The notes below the pieces were generated by a model, which saw only the letters and a list, made by a program, of their open reading frames with translations, ran no database searches and had not been told where the DNA came from. From an uncultured Pelagibacteraceae bacterium (GTDB lineage Bacteria; Pseudomonadota; Alphaproteobacteria; Pelagibacterales; Pelagibacteraceae), in contig CACMOZ010000008.1 in NCBI GenBank assembly GCA_902615435.1, forward strand, positions 1-33,173: a stretch of 33,173 nucleotides of DNA. Reading direction: 5' to 3'. Shown here in pieces: positions 26,210 to 33,173 of this stretch (position 1 is the first letter of the stretch; each line of letters starts with the position of its first letter). Both the position numbers and the translations under genes were made by a program.

Positions 26210-26809
26210 CAATTAAATGTTATAATTTTAGGACCTTCCTCATTTATCTCTACATTAAATGAACTTAAAAGTTTTTTAAAGTTTAATTCGTTTCCAAATA
26301 ATTTAAGCATTGATCATGATATTGTCTTATTTCATAATGATGCATTAAAGGATAAGAAACAAAAAGATTTCATAAATAAAAGTAATTCTATAAAAGTTTG
26401 TGTGTCTAATAAAGATGGACTATCAAATAATTATGATGCTGTTTTAACTCTACCCACAACATTAAAAGATCTAAACGCTACTGTTGACAATGTATTTGCA
26501 AAGAAAAAATTTAACAAAAATTCTTCCATTAAGGTGAAAAAATATTTTTTGGATAAAAATGAAAAAAAATTATCTAAATTAGAAGAATCTATAACCCTTA
26601 CAGAAAAAGAAATTCATCTATTAGAATTATTTCAAAAAAATATGAAACCTATATCAAAAGATAAAATCTTATCAATCGTTTGGAATTACGCCGCAGATGC
26701 TGATACACATACTGTAGAGACACATATTTATAGACTGAGGAAAAAAATTGCTGATAAATTTGGAGACGAAGAGTTCATTCTTAATAATAAAGATGGATAT
26801 TATTTGTGA
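26204..26809 (+). CDS. OmpR-type winged-helix regulator with pseudo-receiver domain
   Basis: A 201-residue DNA-binding protein. The C-terminal third (about 125-201) is an OmpR/PhoB winged helix: ITLTEKEIHLLELF, KDKILSIVWNY, DTHTVETHIYRLRKKI (recognition helix), and NNKDGYYL at the end. The N-terminal half has the size and strand pattern of a receiver (NVIILG; DIVLFHND; IKVCVSN; AVLTLPTTLKDL), but the acidic pair, the phospho-acceptor Asp (VLFHND in place of LLD) and the Lys of the KP motif (TLP) are all missing. It therefore cannot work by ordinary Asp phosphorylation. No histidine kinase is nearby. Its ATG abuts that of the L,D-transpeptidase gene and its TGA overlaps the next gene's GTG. 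Confidence 0.82.
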   Translation: MHQLNVIILGPSSFISTLNELKSFLKFNSFPNNLSIDHDIVLFHNDALKDKKQKDFINKSNSIKVCVSNKDGLSNNYDAVLTLPTTLKDLNATVDNVFAKKKFNKNSSIKVKKYFLDKNEKKLSKLEESITLTEKEIHLLELFQKNMKPISKDKILSIVWNYAADADTHTVETHIYRLRKKIADKFGDEEFILNNKDGYYL

Positions 26810-26913
26810 AAAAGAGAAATAAAATTGCAAAAGATCTTTTTACAGTTAAGTACAGGAAAAGAATTGTTAAGCCCAAAAAAGGGAAAGGTAGTTTTAAAAG
26901 AAGAAAAAAATAA
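26806..26913 (+). CDS. ArfA-like alternative ribosome-rescue factor (35 residues)
   Basis: A small gene starting at GTG 26806, which overlaps the regulator's TGA (GTGA). The product is very basic and contains KYRKRIVKPKKGKGSFKRR, matching the ArfA core (FRQRVEKNKKGKGSYMRK in E. coli). ArfA recruits RF2 to ribosomes stalled on messages without a stop codon. At 35 codons it is about the size of the core without the N-terminal lead and hydrophobic C-terminal tail of E. coli ArfA; it ends in Arg/Lys with a normal TAA. No Shine-Dalgarno is seen; translation is probably coupled. It ends one base before the convergent kinase gene's stop. The call rests on the KGKGS motif and the pattern around it. 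Confidence 0.65.
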   Translation: MKKRNKIAKDLFTVKYRKRIVKPKKGKGSFKRRKK

Positions 26914-26914
26914 A

Positions 26915-27847
26915 TTAATTATTCAGCCTAGCACCAATAATCTGAATTACCTTCGATGACATTTCTGTAGCAGTCTCTAAACTTTCTTTTGTAGATTTAT
27001 CATTAATTAAACCATGCAAATAACCCCCAGCAAATAAATCTCCTGCACCCGTTAAATCTTTTATTTGGAGATTCTTTTTTGCAGAACATTCCTCTATTTC
27101 ATTTTTATCAATTGCAATTGCACCTTTTTCTCCACGTGTAATAACAATTAATTTGTTTGTTTCTTTAGCAAAACTAATAACATCATCGAATTTTTTAGCA
27201 TCAATTAACGACATTATCTCTTGCTCATTTGCAAAAGTGATATCTAATTTATTTTTAACTAATTCTAGAAAATTTGGTTTATGTCTTTCTACACAGAATA
27301 GATCTGATAATGACATTGCAACTTTGTTTGCATTATTTATAGCTTTTTCAAATGCTTTCTTTGGCTCACCTTCATCCCAAAGATAGCCTTCTAAAAATAA
27401 GATTTCACTATTCTTCACTGCGTTTTTATCAATATCGTTTTCATTAATTTTACCTGCAGTACCAAGAAAAGCTACCATGGTTCTCTCAGAGTCAGGCGTA
27501 ATTAATATTAAGCAAGTTCCCGTTGGTATTGCTTCTTTTTTCTTGGAATAAAAGAACTGTACTTTTTCTTTTTTCAACCCTTCTTCATACTTATTACCTA
27601 AATCATCATCGCTTACCTTTCCTATAAAACCAACTTTATTTCCAAGTTGCGCGAGACCTACTATTGAATTTGCTACTGAACCACCTGAAACAGTTTCCTC
27701 AATCTTAAGATTGGATAATAAATTTTTAAATTCATTTTCATCTACAAGCTTCATTGTGCTTTTTGTTAATTTATTTTGAGTAATAAAATTTTCTTCAACT
27801 TTACAAATTACATCAACAATGGCGTTACCAATTCCTAAGATTTTCAT
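26915..27847 (-). CDS. PfkB-family kinase, adenosine-kinase-like
   Basis: A 310-residue ribokinase/PfkB-fold sugar or nucleoside kinase. Seen: GNAIVDVIC at the N terminus, the substrate-binding VSGGSVANSIVGLAQLG (about 54-70), FIGKVSDDDLGN, and the C-terminal PfkB signature DLTGAGDLFAGGYLHG with the catalytic Asp in GAGD. Among PfkB branches it is closest by eye to the alphaproteobacterial adenosine kinase group; adenosine salvage to AMP is therefore the likely reaction, but ribose or fructose analogues cannot be excluded. ATG 27847 directly follows the nth stop at 27848, so the genes share an operon. Confidence 0.85.
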   Translation of the reverse strand: MKILGIGNAIVDVICKVEENFITQNKLTKSTMKLVDENEFKNLLSNLKIEETVSGGSVANSIVGLAQLGNKVGFIGKVSDDDLGNKYEEGLKKEKVQFFYSKKKEAIPTGTCLILITPDSERTMVAFLGTAGKINENDIDKNAVKNSEILFLEGYLWDEGEPKKAFEKAINNANKVAMSLSDLFCVERHKPNFLELVKNKLDITFANEQEIMSLIDAKKFDDVISFAKETNKLIVITRGEKGAIAIDKNEIEECSAKKNLQIKDLTGAGDLFAGGYLHGLINDKSTKESLETATEMSSKVIQIIGARLNN

Positions 27848-28501
27848 TTAAGCTTTTTTTGTTTTAACAGGTTTTTTTCTATTGGGATAACAGCTTTTGC
27901 AAATTTTACAAGTTATTCCATAACAATCTCTAGCCTTACAATATTCCCTGCCATACCAAATTATTTGGAGATGAAGTCTGTTCCAGTATTTTTTTGGAAA
28001 GGTTGCTTTTAAATCTTTCTCAGTTTGCACGACATTGTTGCCATTCGTTAAACCCCACCTTTGGGCTAATCTATGAATATGAGTATCTACTGGAAAGGCA
28101 GGAAAACCAAAACCTTGAGACATAACAACACTAGCTGTCTTATGACCTACACCAGGCAATTGCTCTAATTCTTCAAAGGTTTTTGGTACTTTACCTTTAT
28201 ACTTCTCAACCAAAGTTTTCGATAAGTAAAAAATACTTTTAGCTTTAACTCTGAATATCCCTATTCTTTTTATTAATCGCTCAATTTTTCTTCTTCCAAG
28301 TTTTACAAAATGAGTTGGTTTATTATATTTTGGGTAGATATCTTTAGTAACATTATTTACATTTACATCTGTACATTGCGCTGAAAGCAATACAGAAACT
28401 AAAAGAGTAAAAGTATTTTTGTAATTTAATGGTATAGGAACTTTAGGATAAGTTTTGTTCAATATCCTTAAAATAATCTTAGCTCTTTGTTTATTGTTCA
28501 C
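27848..28501 (-). CDS. nth: Endonuclease III
   Basis: A bifunctional DNA glycosylase/AP lyase that removes oxidised pyrimidines. The 217-residue product has the helix-hairpin-helix LPGVGHKTASVV with the catalytic Lys, then VDTHIHRLAQRWGL with the catalytic Asp. The C-terminal iron-sulfur region reads CKARDCYGITCKICKSCYP: it has five Cys, but not the usual C-x6-C-x2-C-x5-C spacing. Start ATG 28501 overlaps the dapB stop by 4 bases. A Lys-rich tail follows the cluster. Confidence 0.95.
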   Translation of the reverse strand: MNNKQRAKIILRILNKTYPKVPIPLNYKNTFTLLVSVLLSAQCTDVNVNNVTKDIYPKYNKPTHFVKLGRRKIERLIKRIGIFRVKAKSIFYLSKTLVEKYKGKVPKTFEELEQLPGVGHKTASVVMSQGFGFPAFPVDTHIHRLAQRWGLTNGNNVVQTEKDLKATFPKKYWNRLHLQIIWYGREYCKARDCYGITCKICKSCYPNRKKPVKTKKA

Positions 28502-29274
28502 TTAAAGTTAAGAAGGTCTCTCATAGAATAAAGACCTGCTTTTTTAGACATTAACCAAGTTGCAGCGGTTAATGCACCTTCTGAATATAAAGCTCTGTCA
28601 AAAGATTCGTGGCTAAGTTTTATAATTTCTTTTCCACTAGAAAATCTTACTTCATGCTCACCAATCACTTCACCTTTACGAATAGAATTAAAATTAATTT
28701 TTTTTGCATAAGGAAATGATTTTTTATTTAAATACTTTTTACCAATTAAATTATAAAAATTTTTATTTTTCCCATCGGCTATTCCTCTACCTAACATTAA
28801 AGCTGTGCCTGAAGGGTAGTCAATTTTATGTTTATGATGCACTTCATAGACTTTACTTAGAAAATTATTTCCCAGAGATTTTGAAGCAATCTCAGTTAAA
28901 TACATAAGTAAATTTACTCCTAAACTCATATTACCTGCTTTAAGTATAGGAATTTTTGTAGAAAAATTTTTTATTAAATTTTCTTCTTTTTTTGTAAAAC
29001 CTGTTGTTCCAATAACAACTCTTTTTTTTAATCTAGATGCAATTTTCAATATTTCTAATGTGCATTTAGGAACAGTAAAGTCTATTATCACATTTGATCT
29101 TTTAAATGCCTCAACACTATTTTTTAAAGGTTTTATCCCTGCAATTTTTTTATTTATAAATCTGTTTTCTGTTAAAGAAACCAATTTAAAATTTCTATTT
29201 TTTTTTGATGATTTAATGAGTTGTTGACCCATTCTTCCCATACAGCCAGAAATAGATAAATTTATTTTTCTCAT
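28498..29274 (-). CDS. dapB: 4-hydroxy-tetrahydrodipicolinate reductase
   Basis: DapB makes tetrahydrodipicolinate for lysine and meso-diaminopimelate. The 258-residue product shows the NAD(P)-binding ISGCMGRMGQQL, VIIDFTVP, VVIGTTGF, the catalytic EVHHKHKIDYPSGTAL, and GEHEVRFSSGKE. ATG 29274 overlaps the TGA of the upstream small membrane-protein gene (ATGA), and its own stop overlaps nth. Confidence 0.96.
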   Translation of the reverse strand: MRKINLSISGCMGRMGQQLIKSSKKNRNFKLVSLTENRFINKKIAGIKPLKNSVEAFKRSNVIIDFTVPKCTLEILKIASRLKKRVVIGTTGFTKKEENLIKNFSTKIPILKAGNMSLGVNLLMYLTEIASKSLGNNFLSKVYEVHHKHKIDYPSGTALMLGRGIADGKNKNFYNLIGKKYLNKKSFPYAKKINFNSIRKGEVIGEHEVRFSSGKEIIKLSHESFDRALYSEGALTAATWLMSKKAGLYSMRDLLNFK

Positions 29275-29441
29275 AAATTAATAAAATAGATGATTACAAT
29301 AATAACTAGCGTAATTATAGCCCAAATAGATAAATTTCTTAAAAATTCTTTTAATTTATAATTTGAAGAAAGAAAACTGGGTAAAATTAAAATTAGCACA
29401 GCAATTAGAAAAATTGCAGACATTATTTGATCAGTGCTCAT
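29271..29441 (-). CDS. Small two-helix membrane protein (56 residues)
   Basis: This frame runs from ATG 29441 to TGA 29271-29273. It begins five bases after the dnaJ stop and overlaps the dapB start, so it is almost certainly a gene. The 56-residue product has two hydrophobic helices (about 8-24 and 38-54) separated by a charged loop (NYKLKEFLRNL). The LPSFLSSNYKL ... LRNLSIWAIITLVIIVIIY pattern resembles the N-terminal membrane module of the alphaproteobacterial TIGR02281-type aspartic proteases; the protease domain itself is absent. I do not know its function. Confidence 0.7.
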   Translation of the reverse strand: MSTDQIMSAIFLIAVLILILPSFLSSNYKLKEFLRNLSIWAIITLVIIVIIYFINL

Positions 29442-29446
29442 TTAGT

Positions 29447-30565
29447 TTATGAATTTCTCCAAAATTTTTTAGCTTTTTCAAAAAAACTTTTAATTACTGG
29501 ATCAGGTTTATTACTTTCGATTTCATTGAATTCTTCAAGAATCTCTTTTTGTTTTTTAGTCAACGAGGTAGGAACTTGAGTATTTATTCTTATGTATAAA
29601 TCTCCAAAAGCATTTCCTCTTAAAACTGGCATCCCTTTACCTCTAAGTCTAAATTGCTTACCATGCTGTGTACCAGCAGGAATTTTAATCTTAGATTTAC
29701 CTCCATCAATTGATGGGACCTCAACAGAGGTTCCAAGCGCAGCATTGGTAAATGAAATTGGAAGTTCGTAGTACAAATTTTCATCGGCTCTTTTAAAGAT
29801 TTCATGATTGTCTATAGATATAAATAAATATAAATCTCCACTAGAACCACCTTTTGATCCGGCTTCACCCTTACCCGATACTCTTATTCTTGTACCATCA
29901 TCAACACCTTTTGGAATTTTTACAGTCACATTTTCATTTGATTGTACTTTTCCATTACCGCTACACTTGTTGCATGGATCGTTAATCATCTCTCCGTATC
30001 CGCTACATTGAGGGCAAGTTTGTTGTACAGTAAAAAATCCCTGGTTGGTTCTTACTTTTCCCCGTCCAGAACAATAATCACATCTTACAGGTTTAGAACC
30101 TTTTGCAGCACCACTTCCAAAGCAAGAAGAACATGCTTTATAAGTAGTATATTTAACGTTTTTCTGAATACCTTTGTAAGCTTCCTCTAAATTAATACTT
30201 ACATCATATCTTAAGTCATTTCCTCTATTACTTGATCTTCTAGTGGAACCGCCCCCACCAAAATCACTAAAGAAGTCTTCAAAAATATCTGAAAAGGAAG
30301 ACGTATCAAATCCACCAAACCCTTGTCCTCCACCGCCTCCCTCAAAGGCTGCGTGGCCGAATTGATCGTAATTTGCTTTTCTCTTTTCATCTGAGAGAAT
30401 ATGATATGCTTCACTTGCTTCTTTAAATTTCTCTTCGGAGGTTTTGTCGCCTTTAGTTTTGTCGGGGTGATATTTAAGAGCGAGTTTTCTATACGCTTTT
30501 TTAATATCGTCTTTGGATGCAGATCTTGGTACACCTAAGACATCATAACAATCTCTTTTAGCCAC
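29447..30565 (-). CDS. dnaJ: Chaperone protein DnaJ
   Basis: DnaJ stimulates the DnaK ATPase and delivers clients. The 372-residue type I protein has a J domain (1-70) with HPD, a Gly/Phe linker (about 74-105), four CxxCxGxG zinc repeats (CSSCFGSG, CDYCSGRG, CPQCSGYG, CNKCSGNG) and a C-terminal substrate domain. The start is GTG at 30565, with a strong Shine-Dalgarno AAAGGAG seven bases upstream. It lies 20 bases downstream of dnaK. Confidence 0.97.
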   Translation of the reverse strand: MAKRDCYDVLGVPRSASKDDIKKAYRKLALKYHPDKTKGDKTSEEKFKEASEAYHILSDEKRKANYDQFGHAAFEGGGGGQGFGGFDTSSFSDIFEDFFSDFGGGGSTRRSSNRGNDLRYDVSINLEEAYKGIQKNVKYTTYKACSSCFGSGAAKGSKPVRCDYCSGRGKVRTNQGFFTVQQTCPQCSGYGEMINDPCNKCSGNGKVQSNENVTVKIPKGVDDGTRIRVSGKGEAGSKGGSSGDLYLFISIDNHEIFKRADENLYYELPISFTNAALGTSVEVPSIDGGKSKIKIPAGTQHGKQFRLRGKGMPVLRGNAFGDLYIRINTQVPTSLTKKQKEILEEFNEIESNKPDPVIKSFFEKAKKFWRNS

Positions 30566-30585
30566 AGGACGTCTCCTTTATTTTC

Positions 30586-32514
30586 TTAGGCGCTTTTTTC
30601 TTTATCTTCTTCTTTATCTTTTACGTCTTCAAAATCAGCATCAACTACGTTATCTTTGTCGTTAGGTTTAGCATCTTTAGGACTTTCAGTTTTACCTGCT
30701 CCAGGTTTTTGTTGGCTTTTATAAACTGCTTCACCTAATTTCATAGAAACTTGAATTAAACTCTGTGTTTTTTTCTTAATATCTTCAGAGTCTGTGCCTT
30801 CTAAAGATTTTTTAAGATCAGCAATACCATTTTCGATTGCTTTCTTCTCCTCTACTGAAATTTTATCTCCGTGTTCTTTCAAACTTTTTTCTGTTGAGAA
30901 AACAAGACTATCTGCTTGATTTCTAGCATCAACGTTCTCTCTTTTCTTTTTATCTGCTTCTTTATTAGCTTCAGCATCTTTGACCATTTTATTAATTTCT
31001 TCTTCTGAAAGTCCTCCAGAGGCCTGAATTTGAATCTTTTGCTCTTTTCCTGTTCCTTTATCTTTAGCAGAAACGTTTACTATACCGTTTGCGTCAATAT
31101 CAAATGTAACCTCAATTTGAGGTGTTCCTCTTGCTGCAGGAGGTATACCTACTAATTCAAAATTTCCTAAAATTTTATTATCCGCAGCCATTTCTCTTTC
31201 GCCTTGAAGAACTCTAATTGATACCGCAGGTTGATTATCTTCAGCAGTTGAAAAAACCTGACTTTTTTTAGTTGGTATTGTTGTATTTTTTTCAATTAAC
31301 TTTGTAGAAACGCCACCTAAAGTTTCAATTCCTAAAGAAAGAGGCGTTACATCTAAAAGCAAGACATCTTTCACATCGCCTTGAAGAACACCACCTTGTA
31401 TAGCTGCACCCATTGCTACAACCTCATCAGGATTAACACTCTTATTAGGTTCTTTTCCAAAAAAGTTTTTTACTGTCTCTATAATTTTAGGCATTCTTGT
31501 CATTCCGCCTACAAGGACTACTTCATTAATTTCCGCTGCTGAAAAACCTGAGTCTTTAAGAGCGGTTTTGCATGGTTCTAAAGTTCTATCTACTAGTCCT
31601 TGAACTAAAGCTTCTAACTTTGCTCTTGTAAATTTTAAATTTAAATGTTTCGGACCGGTTTTATCAGCTGTGATAAAAGGTAAATTTATTTCTGTTTGTG
31701 CTGCTGAAGAAAGTTCTATTTTTGCTTTTTCTGCAGCTTCTTTTAATCTTTGAAGAGCAAGTTTATCAGATTTTAAATCTATACCATTATCTTTTTTAAA
31801 TTCATTTGCAAGATATTCAACAATAGCATCATCAAAATCTTCACCTCCTAGAAAAGTATCACCATTAGTAGACTTTACCTCAAATACACCGTCACCAATT
31901 TCTAAGATTGATATATCAAATGTACCGCCACCTAAGTCGTACACAGCTATTTTTTTTCCACCTTTTTTATCTAATCCATATGCAAGTGAGGCTGCAGTTG
32001 GCTCATTGATTATTCTTAACACCTCTAGCCCGGCAATTTTTCCAGCATCTTTAGTTGCTTGCCTTTGAGAGTCATTGAAATAGGCAGGGACAGTAATTAC
32101 AGCTTTCGTTACAGATTGCCCCAAATACTTTTCAGCTGTCTCTTTCATTTTTTGTAAAACGAAAGCTGAAATTTGAGCTGGTGAATATTTTTTTCCTTTT
32201 CCTTCTACCCAGGCATCACCATTATCTGATTTCACAATTTTATAAGGAACCTTTGAAATATCTTTTTGAACTGAAGGCCCGTCAAATTTTCTTCCTATAA
32301 GCCTTTTAGCAGCAAATATAGTGTCTCCAGCATTGGTTACGGCTTGTCTTTTTGCAGGTTGACCCACTAACTTTTCCTCATTTTCTAAGAAAGCCACAAC
32401 AGAAGGAGTAGTTCTTGCCCCCTCAACGTTTTCTAAAACTTTAGCTTGTGTACCATCCATAATGGCTACACATGAATTAGTTGTTCCTAAATCTATTCCT
32501 ATAACTTTACTCAT
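30586..32514 (-). CDS. dnaK: Chaperone protein DnaK (Hsp70)
   Basis: The 642-residue Hsp70 chaperone is complete. Seen: [17 protein letters not shown] phosphate loop, [33 protein letters not shown], the [16 protein letters not shown] motif, [10 protein letters not shown], the [14 protein letters not shown] linker into the substrate domain, and a charged C-terminal tail containing VDADFEDV (the EEVD-like end of bacterial forms). AGGAAT lies upstream of the ATG. It is separated from grpE by 53 bases and from dnaJ by 20. Confidence 0.98.
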   Translation of the reverse strand: MSKVIGIDLGTTNSCVAIMDGTQAKVLENVEGARTTPSVVAFLENEEKLVGQPAKRQAVTNAGDTIFAAKRLIGRKFDGPSVQKDISKVPYKIVKSDNGDAWVEGKGKKYSPAQISAFVLQKMKETAEKYLGQSVTKAVITVPAYFNDSQRQATKDAGKIAGLEVLRIINEPTAASLAYGLDKKGGKKIAVYDLGGGTFDISILEIGDGVFEVKSTNGDTFLGGEDFDDAIVEYLANEFKKDNGIDLKSDKLALQRLKEAAEKAKIELSSAAQTEINLPFITADKTGPKHLNLKFTRAKLEALVQGLVDRTLEPCKTALKDSGFSAAEINEVVLVGGMTRMPKIIETVKNFFGKEPNKSVNPDEVVAMGAAIQGGVLQGDVKDVLLLDVTPLSLGIETLGGVSTKLIEKNTTIPTKKSQVFSTAEDNQPAVSIRVLQGEREMAADNKILGNFELVGIPPAARGTPQIEVTFDIDANGIVNVSAKDKGTGKEQKIQIQASGGLSEEEINKMVKDAEANKEADKKKRENVDARNQADSLVFSTEKSLKEHGDKISVEEKKAIENGIADLKKSLEGTDSEDIKKKTQSLIQVSMKLGEAVYKSQQKPGAGKTESPKDAKPNDKDNVVDADFEDVKDKEEDKEKSA

Positions 32515-32567
32515 AATTTAATTCCTATTAGATATTAGATATGGGTGTTATTTTTTCATCTACAAGG

Positions 32568-33173
32568 CTATTTTTCCTCTTTTTTATCTTTATTTTGTTG
32601 GTCTTTAGAGCTTTTTTTCTTTGAAACACTTACCAATGCTGGTCTTAAAAGTCTTTCTCCAAGCAAATAACCAGCTTGTATTTCGTGAAGGATGGTACCA
32701 GGATCCGCTTTATCATCTTCTATTTCAGACATAGCTTGATGAAAATTAGGATCAAATTTCTTATTTTGAGAATCTATTTTTTTTATATTATTTTTTTCGA
32801 ATATAGAAATCAAATCTTTTTCAATAATTGTAATATTCTCTAAAAATTTGTCTAAGTCTTTATTGATTTTAAGACTCTCATCATTTTTAATAGCTTCTTT
32901 AGCTCTCTGAAGATTGTCTAAGATAGCTAAACTCTCTTTTGCAAAATTATATGACCCAAATTCAAAAGCGTCCTTAATTTCTTTTTCAAACCTTCTTCTT
33001 TGGTTTTCAATCTCAGCTAAAGAACGAAGTAGTTTTTCTTCAGTATCTTTAAGTTTTTCTTCGACAGTTTTTTCTTTTATGTCTTCCTTATTCTTATCTG
33101 GTGATTTAGCTTCTTCTAAATTGCTATCTTCTTCAGATTTTTGATTATTTTTAATATTTTCTTCTTTATTATT
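32568..33173 (-). CDS. grpE: Nucleotide exchange factor GrpE (5' end cut by window)
   Basis: GrpE exchanges ADP for ATP on DnaK. The frame is open from the window edge to the TAG at 32568; about 201 codons are visible and the start is outside. Seen: a Lys/Glu-rich N-terminal lead, a long coiled-coil helix (EIENQRRRFEKEIKDAFEF...), AILDNLQRA, and the C-terminal beta-wing with FDPNFHQAMSEIEDD, TILHEIQAGYLLGERLLRPALVSVSKK. The ATG at 32813 is internal. It heads the grpE-dnaK-dnaJ run. Confidence 0.95.
   Translation of the reverse strand, partial: NNKEENIKNNQKSEEDSNLEEAKSPDKNKEDIKEKTVEEKLKDTEEKLLRSLAEIENQRRRFEKEIKDAFEFGSYNFAKESLAILDNLQRAKEAIKNDESLKINKDLDKFLENITIIEKDLISIFEKNNIKKIDSQNKKFDPNFHQAMSEIEDDKADPGTILHEIQAGYLLGERLLRPALVSVSKKKSSKDQQNKDKKEEK

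Noticed and set aside
26872-26883. CCCAAAAAAGGG as a hairpin within the ArfA-like gene, as in E. coli arfA
   Set aside because: Only three base pairs and no T-run; it would not fold stably or terminate.
27133-27138. CACGTG core as a third parS
   Set aside because: Flanks (CTC...TAA) do not match the TTTCACGTGAAA palindrome.
1-33173. CRISPR arrays, insertion sequences, prophage, toxin-antitoxin or defence islands
   Set aside because: No spaced direct repeats, transposase, integrase or defence-family motifs were seen; gene order is housekeeping throughout.

Overview
The window is an AT-rich, almost fully coding stretch of a chromosome whose gene order and protein sequences point to an alphaproteobacterium of the SAR11/Pelagibacterales type. 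The evidence is the low GC, lysine/asparagine/isoleucine-rich proteins, near-absent intergenic DNA, and conserved alphaproteobacterial neighbourhoods: dnaQ-secB-fxsA-Tim44-Smr-hslUV-his; ftsK-lolA; mnmE-mnmG-rsmG-parA-parB-holA-lptE-leuS-DUF3576; and grpE-dnaK-dnaJ-dapB. I see no phage, transposon, CRISPR, tRNA or rRNA. The assignment to SAR11 is inference from these traits.

Layout. Positions 1-4424 hold protein quality and export genes: partial dnaQ, secB, fxsA, a Tim44-domain protein, an Smr protein and the HslUV protease. Positions 4527-8358 are a histidine operon (hisB-H-A-F-E) that runs on into a HIT-family hydrolase and a GNAT acetyltransferase. Positions 8355-10986 are lolA and ftsK on the minus strand. 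A UbiH-type hydroxylase then heads a plus-strand run of tRNA/rRNA modification (mnmE, mnmG, rsmG) and chromosome partition (parA, parB). It is met head-on by DUF3576-leuS-lptE-holA (17617-22119). Positions 22336-24492 carry two tandem paralogous porins. Positions 24510-26913 hold a degenerate ThiE/TenI protein, a YggS-type PLP protein, an L,D-transpeptidase-fold protein, a winged-helix regulator with a pseudo-receiver and a tiny ArfA-like ribosome-rescue gene. From 26915 to the end, a minus-strand block carries grpE (partial), dnaK, dnaJ, a 56-residue membrane protein, dapB, nth and a PfkB/adenosine kinase.

How it works together. Chaperone and protease functions (DnaK-DnaJ-GrpE, HslUV, SecB) flank the window. 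Envelope functions (LolA, LptE, two porins, DUF3576 lipoprotein, L,D-transpeptidase) and chromosome segregation (FtsK, ParAB with two parS sites inside rsmG) fill the middle. Most same-strand neighbours overlap by 1-11 bases or are a few bases apart, so transcription is probably in a few long units.

The most notable non-housekeeping signals are: two parS-like palindromes inside rsmG in different reading frames; a 35-codon ArfA-like gene coupled to an OmpR-type pseudo-receiver regulator; two divergent gene pairs with essentially no DNA between their start codons; a structured leader ahead of the first porin; and a terminator that runs directly into a strong promoter, probably giving a leaderless message, for the second porin. 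I did not find a convincing wholly new multi-gene system.
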